Part shown: one piece after another, positions 22,516-35,812 of the stretch
How positions within the stretch are numbered: position 1 is the first letter of the stretch
How the letters are laid out: each line of letters begins with the position of its first letter
Assembly (NCBI RefSeq): GCF_040183065.1
Contig: NC_091124.1
Coordinates: 65,511,501-65,575,500 of the forward strand
DNA: 64,000 bases
Reading direction: 5' to 3'
Source: Periplaneta americana
Lineage: Eukaryota; Arthropoda; Insecta; Blattodea; Blattidae
Notes under the pieces: model-generated
Database searches by the model: none
What the model was told of the DNA's origin: nothing
What the model saw: only the letters and a program-made list of their open reading frames with translations
Made by a program: the position numbers and the translations under genes

Positions 22516-24100
22516 CTACATGAACGAACACAAACTATTCGACGAGTATCTGTCAGGTTTCAGAGCTCGACACAACACAAGCACTGCTCTACTTAAAGTG
22601 ACCGAAGACATTCGTGAAGCAATCGACTCTAATAAAGTAACAATACTAACACTTCTTGACCTTAGCAAAGCTTTCAACTCTGTAAATTTTGACCTGCTCA
22701 CCCATAAATTGAGAAATATGTATTTGTCAGAGACTGCTGTGAGTTGGTTCGAAGCCTACTTACGGGAAAGACAACAATGTGTTGTATCCGGGAATCGAAG
22801 TTCCTCCTGGCTTGACATAACATCAGGGGTCGGTACTCGGACCATTGTTGTTCACAATATATGTCAATGATATTACATCTCTTGTAAGGCATTGTAACTA
22901 TCACTTGTATGCTGACGACCTTCAATGCTACATCTCTTCCCGCTTGGACCGAGTAAATGACGCTATAGATAAACTGAACGAAGACATTGACTCGATTGTG
23001 ACATGGACAAAGAAACTCCGTCTTAAAATCAATCATGGAAAGACACAAGCAATTATATTAGGACACAAACGGCAAACCGACGCTGTAAAGCACCTCGACA
23101 TTTCCCCCGTTAAAGTAAGTACAGTGCATATCCCTTTCAGTTATTCAGTAAAAAATCTTGGCATTCACATGGATAATAATCTCAACTAGGACATGCGAAT
23201 CACAGAAACCTGCAGAAAAGTATATTCTATTATCCATGTGCTAAAAAGGATAAATGTCCATCTCCCCTCTTGCTTAAAAAAGTCCCTTGTGCAGACACTT
23301 GTATTTCCCTATTTCGACTATGCGGACATTTCACAGACTGACCTCTCCAGCGACAACAAAATGAAACTTCAACGTGCTCATAATTTGTGTGTACGTTTTG
23401 TAAGCAATGTTCGTAAATATGATCATATTACCCCATCCCTGGAAGCAATAGGTTGGCTTAAACTAGATAAGAAAATAAATTTACATTCACTTCTCTTTCT
23501 CTTCGAAATCTTGAACTCTTCTATTCCTTCGTACCTGTCGTCTCGCTTCACTTACCTTTCTTCCCACCATAATCTGAACACACGCTCTCGCCATGAAACA
23601 ATACTGACAATACCATCCCATCGCACCTCTTCATACTCATCTTATTTCACAATAGCCCTGCCAAGACTCTGGAATTCGCTACCTCTAGCATCAGGGACTG
23701 TCGAAATAAAATTGAATTCAAACGAAAACTTACTAGGCACTTGGTCAGTAATTGATTTCTTGTAAATAGTTTCTTTAATCTATCAATATTCAGTAATTTC
23801 ATCACTATACAATTTTGTTATTCTAGATTTAATTTTTAATTCAGTAAATATAAAATATTCTTTGTTTCTCTATGATAAATTATCTAGCTTTAATTATTCA
23901 GGTAATCTTTTCGTACTTTGATTTAATTGTAATTGTAATTGTAAATTTAATACTAATTGTAATGTTATTTGTAATTGTAATTATAAATTTAATACTAATT
24001 GTAATTTTATTGTTCATATTGTAGTTTGAATCTCCTGGTAGAGGGGCAGAGAAGGCCTGACGGCCTTATCTCTACCAGGTTAAATAAATAAATACTAAAT
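22516..24100 (+). mobile_element. LINE, 5'-truncated, hairpin-tailed family
   Basis: This contains most of an RT domain and the complete C-terminus, then a ~330-bp 3' UTR rich in TAATTGTA units. The UTR ends in a two-tier hairpin: CCTGGTAGAG (24034) pairs with CTCTACCAGG (24070), and AAGGCC (24052) pairs with GGCCTT (24062). A TAAATAAATA tail follows. The same 3' end occurs at 2318-2570 and 42096-42345. The 5' half (endonuclease, ORF1) is missing. Confidence 0.85.
22520..23764 (+). pseudogene. LINE reverse transcriptase (Jockey/CR1-like), frameshifted
   Basis: The frame starts within RT: FDEYLSGFRARHNTSTALLK, then LLDLSKAFNSVNFDLL with the first catalytic Asp. Near 22815 the expected 'SGVPQG' block is broken, with apparently about 8 bp lost, and the frame shifts. 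It resumes at [13 protein letters not shown], then HLYADDLQ holds the YADD catalytic pair (about 22906). A stop at about 23187 follows HMDNNLN, and a third frame carries the C-terminus (ETCRKVYSIIHVLKRI through LPRLWNSLP). Sequence is otherwise well kept. It is not a host gene. Confidence 0.85.
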
Positions 24101-24378
24101 ATTAAACCATGTAAGGTACCGGTATGTTGGGATAGGAATTTTAAAAACAAACAATTTTTACTAAACTATTTTTTTTTCTTTATTCAGAATCAAAGAAAAC
24201 ATAAGATTAAATTGTAAGTTTGGTATCTCAGTTATTGTGATATTGGGAACACTCGTTCCTACGCAACACTCTTCGTAAGTACTTAAAATTTCCGCCATCC
24301 TATACTAAACAACGCTGTGATCTCTTCCTGGATTGTATGAAGATGTGCGGCATTGTTAGCAACACTTGTACCTAATAC

Positions 24379-24631
24379 CCTAGATCATATATGTAACAGA
24401 TAACTCATCGCTATGTTAAAATCGGCAGCACTTTGAAGAGAACAACCGCCAGGATCGCCACCCGTCCGCCGTAAACGAACACGAGATGGCAGTACAGTCG
24501 CTAATGAAATTCAAATGGAAATCATGACGTGACTCCTTATGTAACAACTAGATGGCAGCGTAGTAAACCTGACAAAAGTTGTTAACGTCAAAGCCTATAT
24601 GGCCGAGCTATCTGGGTATATATGATCTAGG
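24379..24631. mobile_element. MITE with CCTAGATCATATAT ends
   Basis: The TIRs are CCTAGATCATATAT and its exact inverse at 24618-24631. A 7-bp CTAATAC flanks both ends (24372-24378, 24632-24638) and extends to 9 bp as CTAATACCC if the outer CC is counted as host. The element is about 253 bp and has no ORF. The superfamily is uncertain. Confidence 0.65.
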
Positions 24632-24903
24632 CTAATACCCACAACTGCAGTCACATGTTATTGAGAGTTCTGAGTGTTTATCGGTTTCAGATTTGTGCAC
24701 TCATCTGATCTGTACAGGCTAACTACAAACAGCTGTTTCTCTACCTGCACGGTCTCAGAAGAGCTTCACGTGTTATTCCTTTGTACGTAGTCGCTTGTTC
24801 CTTCTTGCCATTTGTAACACCTGTATCTCCACACCCATTGACAATTACACATAATATGTTCATAAGAACTTTTTCTCAGATTAGTCCATACTACCACGCC
24901 CTA

Positions 24904-25090
24904 AAATATGAAGGGTTGGCGGGAAGAACGATGACGTCCAATAACAAACTTTAGAGAAAAATGAATTTTAAACTTTAAAACACACTGCTTTAATTCGTAT
25001 GCGTAATGTCATTACTTTTATCTTATTTATTGGACCTGGAGATTTTGTAATAACCATGTAAGCCTCTATTAGTTCTCAACCCTTCATATT
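24904..25090. mobile_element. Small MITE, TA-flanked
   Basis: AATATGAAGGGTTG at the left is inverted at the right (CAACCCTTCATATT), with TA outside both ends. It is about 187 bp. It may be a Tc1/mariner-type MITE. Confidence 0.45.
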
Positions 25091-25154
25091 TACTATCCCT
25101 CCAGAATAACCTTGTGGGTGAGTAGGTAGATACGGTACATAAATCTGTATGTTG

Positions 25155-25562
25155 CTACGTATCTATATCTTTTGACGGACAGACAGACAGACAGACAGAC
25201 AGGCAGACAGACAGACACAGATTTTCAGCTGAATAATCAACTATTAAGACACTCAGTCAATCAGACAGTCAATCAAAGAGTCAGTCAGTCAGAAAGCCAG
25301 TCAGAGTCAGAGAATCAGTAAATCAGATAGTCAATGAGTCAGAGAGAGTCATACAGTTAATCAGTCATTTAGTAGAACAGTTAGCGAGATAGTCAGGTAG
25401 TCAATCAATCAGACAGTCAATCATTTCAGTCAGTCAGTTATTTCAGTCAGGCAGTCAGTCATTCAGTTATTTCAGTCAGTCAGTCAGCCAGTCAGTCAGT
25501 CAGTCAGTCAGTCAGTCAGTCAGTCAGTCAGTCAGTTATTTCAGTCAGTCAGTCAGTACTAA
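25155..25562. repeat. GACA then CAGT simple-repeat array, left part
   Basis: (GACA)n at about 25168-25218, then degenerate to pure CAGT units up to the LINE insertion at about 25560. Confidence 0.9.
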
Positions 25563-27169
25563 ATGTACATAGGCCAAATAGAAATGATCTGGACGAAATT
25601 GAAATACAAACTGCTGAGCCATTTATATCCGAACCCACGCTTTCAGAAAATCAAAATTGCGATAGAAAGTCTGAAAAAGTACAAGTCTCCAGGTATCGAT
25701 CAAATTCCAGCAGAATTAATACAAGAGGGTGGAAGTGCATTATATAGCGAAATTTATAAACTTGTACTTGCTATTTGGGAAAAGGAAATTGTACCAGAAC
25801 AATGGAAGGAGTCCATAATTGTACCTATTTTTAAAAAGGGGGACAAAACCAACTGTGGTAACTTTCGAGGAATATCACTTTTGTTGACGTCGTACAAAAT
25901 TTTGTCGAATATTCTTTTGAGAAGATTAACTCCGTACTCCGTAGATGAAATTATTGGGGATCATCAGTGCGGTTTTCGGCGTAATAGATCGACTATTGAT
26001 CAGATTTTTTGTATTAGACAGATAATGGAGAAAAAATGGGATTATAAGGGAACAGTACATCAGTTATTCATAGATTTCAAAAAGGCATATGACTCGGTTA
26101 AGAGGGAAGTATTATATGATATTCCTATTGAATTTGGTATTCCCAAGAAACTAGTTCTATTAAATAAAATGTGTCTCAGTAAAACATACAGCAGAGTCCG
26201 TATAGGTCAGTTTCTATCTGACGCTTTTCCAATTCACTGCGGGCTAAAGCAGGGAGATGCACTATCACCTTTACTTTTTAACTTCGCTTTAGAATATGCC
26301 ATTAGGAAAGTTCAGGATAACAAGAGGGTTTGGAATTGAACGGGTTACATCAGCTTCTTGTCTATGCGGATGACGTGAATATGTTAGGAGAAAATACACA
26401 AACGATTAGGGAAAACACGGAAATTTTACTTGAAGCAAGTAAAGCGATCGGTTTGGAAGTAAATTCCGAAAAGACAAAGTTTATGATTACGTCTCGTGAC
26501 CAGAATATTGTACGAAATGGAAATATAAAAATTGAAGATTTATCCTTCGAAGAGGTGAAAAAATTTAAATATCTTGGAGCAACAGTAACAAATATAAATG
26601 ACACTCGGGAGGAAATTAAACGCAGAATAAATATGGGAAATGCGTGTTATTATTCAGTTGAGAAGCTCTTATCATCCAGTCTGCTGTCCAAAAATCTGAA
26701 AGTTAGAATTTATAAAACAGTTATATTACCGGTTCTTCTGTATGGTTGTGAAACTTGGACTCTCACTCTGAGAGAGGAACATAGGTTAAGGGTGTTTGAG
26801 AATAAGGTTCTTAGGAAAATATTTGGGGCTAAGCGGGATGAAGTTACAGGAGAATGGAGAAAGTTACACAACGCAGAACTTCACACATTGTATTCTTCAC
26901 CTGACATAATTAGGAACATTAAATCCAGACGTTTGAGATGGGCAGGGCATAATGCACGTATGGGCGAATCCAGAAATTCATATAGAGTGTTAGTTGGGAG
27001 ACCGGAGGGAAAAAGACCTTTAGGGAGGCCGAGACGTAGATGGGAGGATAATATTAAAATGTATTTGAGGGAGGTGGGATATGATGATAGAGACTGGATT
27101 AATCTTGCTCAGGATAGGGACCGATGGCGGGCTTATGTGAGGGCGGCAATGAACCTTCGGGTTCCTTAA
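25563..27169 (+). pseudogene. LINE reverse transcriptase, one frameshift
   Basis: The first frame (to about 26338) runs KKYKSPGIDQIPAELIQEGG, WKESIIVPIFKKGDKT, NFRGISLL, HQCGFRRNRSTIDQIFCIRQ, then QLFIDFKKAYDSVKRE with the first catalytic Asp, and HCGLKQGDALSPLLFNFALE. A single-base shift near 26325 moves to the second frame: [18 protein letters not shown] with the catalytic YADD at about 26353, then [42 protein letters not shown] and a natural stop after AAMNLRVP. Only this frameshift and the missing 5' part prevent function, so the copy is fairly young. Fragments of the family lie at 3228-3855 and 21092-21850. Confidence 0.9.
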
Positions 27170-27190
27170 AAGCCATTTGTAAGTAAGTAA
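25563..27190 (+). mobile_element. LINE with (GTAA)n tail inserted in CAGT array
   Basis: Longest LINE copy in the window. It covers the RT domain and C-terminal region, has a very short 3' UTR, and ends in GTAAGTAAGTAAGTAAATAA. Simple CAGT repeats lie on both sides. The 5' part (endonuclease) is absent. The short UTR and tetranucleotide tail suggest an RTE-like LINE, but the clade is tentative. Confidence 0.85.
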
Positions 27191-28430
27191 GTAAATAAGT
27201 CAGTCAGTCATTCAGTTATTTCAGTCAGTCAGTCCAGCAGTCAGTTATTTCAGTCAGTCAGTCAGTCAGTCAGTCAGTCAGTCAGTCAGTCATTCAGTTA
27301 CTTCAGTCAGTCATTCAGTTATTTCAGTCAGTCAGTTCGACAGTCAGTCAGTTCGGCAGTCAGTCAGTTATTTCAGTCAGTCAATCATTCAGTTATTTCA
27401 GTCAGTCAGTCAGTCAGTCAGTTCGGCAGTCAGTTATTTCAGTCAGTCAGTCAGTCATTCAGTTATTTCACTCAATCAGTCATTCAGTTATTTCAGTCAG
27501 TCAGTCCGGGAGTCAGTCAGTTGTTTCAGTCAGTCAGTCATTCAGTTATTTCAGTCAGTCAGTTCGGCAGTCAGTTATTTCAGTCAATAAGCCAGTCAGT
27601 CATTCAGTTTTTTCAGTCAGTCAGTTCGGCAGTCAGTCAGTCAGTCAGTTATTCCAGTCAGTCAGTCATTCAGTTATTTCAGTCAGTCAGTCAGTCAGTT
27701 ATTCCAGTCAGTCAGTCAGTCATTCAGTTATTTCAGTCAGTCAGTCAGTCAGTCAGTCAGTCAGTTCGGCAGTCAGTCAGTTATTTCAGTCAGTCAGTCA
27801 TTCAGTTATTTCAGTCAGTCAGCCAGGCAATCAGTCAGTCAGCCAGTCAGTCAGTCATTCAGTTATTTCAGTCAGTCAGTCAGTCAGTTATTCCAGTCAG
27901 TCAGTCATTCAGTTATTTCAGTCAGTCAGTCAGTCAGTCAGTCAGTCAGTCAGTCAGTTCGGCAGTCAGTCAGTTATTTCAGTCAGTCAGTCATTCAGTT
28001 ATTTCAGTCAGTCAGCCAGGCAATCAGTCAGTCAGCCAGTCAGTTAGTCATTCAGTCATTCAGTTATTTCAGTCAGTCAGTCAGCCAGGCAATCAGTCAG
28101 TCAGCCAATCATTCAGTTTTTGTAAGTCATTCAGTTATCAGTCAGTTATTTCAGTCAGGCAATCAGTCAGTCAGCCAGTCATTCAATCATTGTCAGTCAT
28201 TCAGTTATCAGTCAGTTATTTCAGTCAGGCAATCAGTCAGTCAGCCAGTCAGTCAGTCATTCAGTCATTGTCAGTCATTCAGTTATTTCAGTCAGTCATT
28301 TAAGTCAGTCAGACAGTCAGTAAAACAGTTATCGAGAGGCAGTCAGTCGTCAGAGTCAGTCAATCACCCAGAGAGTCGGTCGGTCGGTCGGTCGGTCGGT
28401 CAGGTCAGGTCAGTCAAGTCAGACACATAG
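27186..28430. repeat. CAGT / 'CAGTTATTT' minisatellite array, right part
   Basis: Continuation of the array beyond the LINE. It mixes CAGT units with a recurring CATTCAGTTATTTCAGTCAG higher-order motif and ends in (GGTC)n at about 28377-28402. A 260-codon frame reading [13 protein letters not shown] repeatedly is an artefact of the 4-bp repeat. Confidence 0.9.
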
Positions 28431-28439
28431 ATAGATGGC

Positions 28440-29360
28440 AGCAAGACAGACATACAGATATATAGACAGAGAGATGTCAAGAATTGTTTTGTTTTATATG
28501 AAGATGAAAGTGTATCTTTTTTAATTTCAAAATCATATCCTGCATTATCAGTAGACCTACTTTCTATGCTTCGTGTAATTTGAAAATGTAGACTAATGAA
28601 ATCACTTGCTTTACAACCTATCAATTTTATTGACATGAAACGTGCTGAAATAGGGAGTAATGAAATTGTTCGGTAAAGTATGCTATTTTCATTATTGAAA
28701 AATAAAATTTGGAAGGTACATACTACAAACCGTGTAGGTTGTCGGGTGAGCTATAGCAGTCCTTTAAAACTTATAAATCATTCAACGAATGAAATTATCA
28801 ATTGAATTCCTGTTTCCATAAAACATGAGGCATGTATTGTTTCAGAGGGTCTTGGAAATTCACCATACACATTCAGATTACACTTGAATTCAGAGAGTTT
28901 TGCATTGCGATCCAATACGCATCATTTAAATTTTGTTCATTATTTCTAAACTGCCATGTTCAGACAAACGGCTATCAGATGCTCGTCAGCTGAAGTCCTG
29001 CCGCTGAAGAGAATGATGATTTATTCCGGCGGATTTTATGAATTTTTAGTGGAAAGAGACAAAACTTCAACTTTCATTTCCTTTTATTTTCTCTTTCCAC
29101 TTTTGCTGTAGTATTACCAAACCATTGTTATCTACTCAGAATTTTGATTCTAATTTATCAGCATTTTTAAATAAAAAATTACAGTGCTATGGATTTTTGC
29201 TAATATTTTGTTTCAGTAGTGTTTTCGTCAATACTGTGTGGCAAAGAAGTCAGTTGACAAATTTAATAAGAAACATTACTAATTGTAAAACTGAAATAAT
29301 TATTGTACAGAGTAACATAGTGACGTGTTCCCTCCAAGATGTCCGTAATATGAGCGACCT
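28440..29360. other. Unassigned spacer
   Basis: AT-rich DNA. An 84-codon frame at 29125-29379 shows no domain. I see nothing else. Confidence 0.4.
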
Positions 29361-29364
29361 TTTT

Positions 29365-29940
29365 CATTTGTACTGTTAGGTTGGCAGTACATACTCCCCT
29401 TTTGTACCGCTAGAATTATCCTGAATTATTTTATGTTCAATACGTAAAATGGGCCAATGTAGAGTATCCACCGCCCACTGAACGAATATTGGTTAAACGA
29501 GCGTTGAGCGACTTCCGCCGATTTTGGAATAGACACCGACGCACTTAGGTTAGGTTAGTTTAGGCTTTTATTATCTCGTCAAGATGAAGGTGAAAGCGAC
29601 TGAGTGTGATTTTTTGTTTTCTATGTTGGCAGTTGAAGTGCGTCGGTGTCTATTCCAAAATCGGCGGAAGTCGCTCAACGCTCTTTTCAACCGAATATTT
29701 CACACTTTTATCACTGCCAATGTTGCGCTATAAACCAATTTCCGCAAATCTAATGTAAAGACTGCCTACACAAGCAACAAGTTATACTAAATGTTTAGGA
29801 TTAGTGTAAAACTGGCCTATGTCTCCTATAGTGGGCGGGAAATAAGTAACATTCACCCATTTGTACTGTTAGGTTGGCAGTACATCCCTTTTGTACCGCT
29901 AGAATTATCCTGAATTAATTTATGTTCAATACGTAAAATG
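29365..29940. repeat. Direct repeats enclosing a perfect 48-bp hairpin
   Basis: About 85 bp is present twice in the same orientation (29365-29451 and 29858-29940), 406 bp apart. Between them 29499-29546 and 29636-29683 are perfect inverted copies, 48 of 48 bp, starting GAGCGTTGAGCGACTTCC. The 89-nt loop contains TTAGGTTAGGTTAG. The arms continue imperfectly outward for about 15-20 bp. There is no ORF. Confidence 0.85.
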
Positions 29941-29945
29941 AATAG

Positions 29946-30645
29946 GACTACAATATAATAATAATCTATTTTATAGTTTCGAGTAAAAAAAAAAAGATCA
30001 TATTTTAAAATAAATTCAAAGTACTGTCAAGTTGACATTACTGTCGAATGATGATAGAGTAGTAGTCAAACACTAGAGAGGCAAATACCAGCGCTTGGAT
30101 TAATGTCACATCGTCAGCAGTGTCTGATCGAAATTACCATGCAGTAAGTTAACTCATAAGAATCAGTTTTATTGAATAAAGATTGAATCTTCACGTGATT
30201 AAAATCCAATGCGCATTATGTAGGGAATCAATGTGACGGGTTGATCTGTTAGGGTTTTCTAACACAAAGCGCTGCGCCGCTTGGATGTTAGTTACTGTTT
30301 TAATAACTTAATTTTCCTGATGTACTACCTCTAATTATTTATTAGGGTGAATTTTTACTACTTTACAGCCAGTATAGGAAATTAAAAGCAAACACTGTGG
30401 TAATCATTCATATTATCTTACATACCTAAAAAAAACCTAACCTAACCTAATCTAACCTGCTACACACCTATTGTAACATTGCTAACGTTTAGCACACCTA
30501 TTGTAACATTCCTCACAGTTTCATTTCGTTTGCCGATATTGGCATCCCTGCTACGCTATAGCCTGGCCTCTGCTGGAACTCAAGAGTCATCTAGTGGAAG
30601 TGAAGTGAAACTGCTATTCTATTAATTACGTTTCCGAAGTCGTTT
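29946..30645. other. Spacer with short (CCTAA)n at about 30428-30450
   Basis: Mostly AT-rich. A short CCTAACCTAACCTAATCTAA run matches the insect telomere unit TTAGG. An 18-bp CACACCTATTGTAACATT is repeated at about 30464 and 30494. Confidence 0.5.
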
Positions 30646-30650
30646 CTGTG

Positions 30651-31174
30651 AGCGTACTCCGAATCTCACCGGTAAGCAATCCGATGGCATCACGGTGTTC
30701 CGAATTTCACCGATGACGTCATTGATGCTCCACCGGTGTCGCACCGGTGCCATCAACTTGCAGAGGTGGTGGCAGTCTCCATCAGCCGCCATCAGTGAAT
30801 CTGATTGGTTCTTGTATAGGGCGGGAATTAGCAGACGAATGACATCGTGCACTGTTGTGTCATGGCGGTGTGTTCTGCTTTAGTTCTGCTGTATTGTTTG
30901 TAATGAGCACAACGTAAAAACAATATGTTAATGGCTTATGAGCGAACATGTCAACGAACCAGTTATTACTACCGGTTCAAGAAATAAATTTTTTATGCTA
31001 TCTTTTCTTTGAACGAGATGGGAGTACGAAAATTTCGCAAAATTTTGCTAGCGTAGCACAGACAACTTGTACAGTCGCCATGACAGCCATCGATCCTTCC
31101 AGCAGTTTTGTTCCTTATTTCGCTGCAACGTGACATCATTGATGCCACCGGACCGGTGAGATTCGGAATACGCT
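30651..31174. mobile_element. DNA transposon/MITE with CCGAATCTCACCGG ends
   Basis: AGCGTACTCCGAATCTCACC at the left has its inverse at the right end (about 31152-31174) with one mismatch over about 23 bp. GTG flanks both ends (30648-30650, 31175-31177). Extra CCGAAT/ACCGG motifs repeat inside the left end (30687-30755). No transposase was found. The 3-bp duplication is suggestive only. Confidence 0.55.
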
Positions 31175-31548
31175 GTGTGTTAACTGCAAGAATTATTGTG
31201 TAATTGTAGTGATAATTGCATTTATATTGTACAATAAAAATTGAAATGTGTCGTGGCTGAGATAAAAGTGTTGTAAATTGATTTACAGCGCCACAGTCCC
31301 AGTGATAAACGTGTGAATATTCGTTAGGAGTCGTTGGAAGTGACTGTAGAGTAATAAAGATTGACGTTTATTAGAAATAGTCAAATGGTACTCACCATTA
31401 CATCCGACGATCGAAGAGTTCACCTTCTGCTTTTAAAATGTCAATCTTGTTGAAGAAATTACGTGAAATTCATTTTTCTGTAGGCTATCACAGAAATCGC
31501 GAATATTTTCCATTAAATCCTCCAGAAAACGTAGATTGTTTGCATACC

Positions 31549-31856
31549 GCGGCCGGGTAGCTCAGTTGGTAGAGCAGCTGGCTACGGACTGGAAGGTCCG
31601 GGGTTCGATCCCAGGTGGTGACAGGAATTTTTCTCGTTGCCAAACTTTCAGAACGGCCCGAGGTTCACTCAGCTTCCTATAAAATTGAGTACCGGGTCTT
31701 TCCCGGGGGTAAAAGGCGGTCAGAGCGTGGTGCCGACCACACCACCTCATTCTAGTGCCGAGGTCATGGAAAGCATGGGGCTCTACCTCCATGCCCCCCA
31801 AGTGCCTCCATGGCATGTTACGGGGATACCTTTACCTTTTACCTTTTACACTTCTG
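31549..31856 (+). mobile_element. Full-length tRNA-derived SINE
   Basis: The head GGCCGGGTAGCTCAGTTGGT continues through a clear A box (TAGCTCAGTTGG) and a perfect B box (GGTTCGATCCC), giving a tRNA-like 5' domain of about 75 nt. A ~200-bp body and a tail of TACCTTT units (about 31828-31850) follow. The head resembles a tRNA but lacks a normal anticodon arm, so I do not call a functional tRNA. Promoter boxes are intact. Confidence 0.8.
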
Positions 31857-32394
31857 TTTAACGGTAGACCAAGAATAAAAGTCACAAGGATTTAAGTCTG
31901 GATATGTAAGTATTCTGTCATCGAACACTTCGCATAATGCACACGTAATTTCCTTTTGTAGGATTTGTTTTTTATTTCTTCACATAACTGTCATAAAAGG
32001 ATATTCATTATTATAACTATATCATATTTACACAATATTGAACAATGAACCAGGAACATAACAATGAACGTATCAAAAACTCATCTGAATACGATTATCG
32101 TTTAGCACGACTCGCGGCGGCCGACCTTGACCACGCAGGGAATACAATTCGAACAGTTTCGGCTGTTTCTTATCAACCTAACCGGTGACTGGCCGATCCC
32201 TATGTGATGAACAGACAACGTCCGAAGCAGTGAGGCCAACTTGATTGTTTTTATCATTATATCTAGCGACCTTCGGCTGGTATTGGCGACAAGATTTTAC
32301 TTTAGGAGTATAGTGACATATATTGTATAGGGTCTTTTAGCCACTAATCTTAAACATTATTCATATTTCTTGTTCTTCTTCTTATTTCTGCCTA
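31857..32394. other. Unassigned spacer
   Basis: No gene or TE could be supported. Confidence 0.4.
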
Positions 32395-32560
32395 TTCCGT
32401 CCTCATGTGAAATTATCTTGCCGTCTTGTTTTCGGTCTGCCTAACCTTCTGTACCTAAGGATATGTAGTTTAATAATATTTCTTTCTTCATTCTTGATAA
32501 ATGCTGATACAAGTTGATTTTTTGTTTCCTCAGTTTTTGTGTTTAAACTGTATACACTTA

Positions 32561-32934
32561 AGGCCCATTCACAATGAAAATTAAACAACCGTAACATAAA
32601 CACAGAAGTTGGCGGCCAGTTTGTCAAATGGGATCATTCACAATGATTCAAATAAACACTGACATTAACATTGCCGTTAGACGTTAACATGAAAGTTTGC
32701 GAACTTCAAACTTTCATGCTTATGCTTACGTGATTTACAAACAGTACACAATCGTGGAGCGCTAAAGTATAAGACAGAATATGAGAAAATGGCGTATTTG
32801 TTATGTTTCCATGGTCACCAAGTATCTTTGCGGTTATGTTTATGTCCCTATCAAGAATGATGTTATTTTACCGTAACGTTTACATTCTTAATTTAACGGT
32901 TACGTTATGTTTAATTTTCATTGTGAATGAGCCT
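32561..32934. mobile_element. PIF/Harbinger-like MITE, 374 bp
   Basis: The TIRs are AGGCCCATTCACAATGAAAA and the inverse of AGGCTCATTCACAATG..., about 28 bp with one mismatch. TTA flanks both ends (32558-32560, 32935-32937), the usual 3-bp duplication of this superfamily. An internal perfect hairpin, CATGAAAGTTTG/CAAACTTTCATG, lies at about 32689-32719. There is no ORF. Confidence 0.75.
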
Positions 32935-33106
32935 TTAATTCCTTACGAATTTCTATGTTTCTTTTGATCCGAGAGGGTAAATCCAGCTACCGATCTCAAG
33001 AACATTTCAGCGGATTCTGTTTTTCTTTTATCAGTTCTACTAGAAGCCAGATTATCGCATCCATATGTGCCACGACTTTTTAAAATTTAATTTGCATTGT
33101 GATTAG

Positions 33107-35302
<2,196 letters not shown>

Positions 35303-35390
35303 GTGATTAGTGTCTTATTTTTTAACGCTCTTCTTAGTAACCCACTCACTTGCCTATTTTTTTTTTAAATTTTGTATTTCAGTCTTCTTC

Positions 35391-35768
35391 AGCACAATAT
35401 TAAAAATTAAAATATAGATACCGTAATTAAAACTAGATATTTGTACAATTATTTACTTGTTTTATAACTATCTTACATAGTTTGTAATTTTTCCCTTTTA
35501 AATGCATGGATACCTCTGATTGAGGTTCTCGCTGATATGTATATCTATTATTATCTGCCAGTACATCTCACTTGACGATATGTGTCAGAGGAAGAACAAC
35601 TGTTTGTATGCATCTGAAGTCTGATTAGTGAAATATGTAACTAATCACTCACAACGGAAAATCAGAAATCAGTGACATCAGTGGAAAGTAATAACAGTCT
35701 GAAATTAGGGTAATCATTTCGGGACACTCTATATATGGAAACAAATTTATACCTTAATTTTTACGTAA
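35391..35768. other. Unassigned spacer
   Basis: AT-rich, no recognisable feature. Confidence 0.4.
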
Positions 35769-35812
35769 TTCGTAATTGATTTAACATTCGAATAATTTCA
35801 AGGAAAAATTGT

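Noticed and set aside
27521-28303. 260-codon Ser/Gln/Val-rich open frame
   Set aside because: Pure product of CAGT tetranucleotide repeats; no start context or codon bias beyond the repeat.
25155-28430. Regular repeats suggesting a CRISPR array
   Set aside because: 4-bp simple repeats with no unique spacers, in eukaryotic DNA.
31552-31625. Functional tRNA gene
   Set aside because: The tRNA-like segment continues into a SINE body and tail, and lacks a normal anticodon arm.
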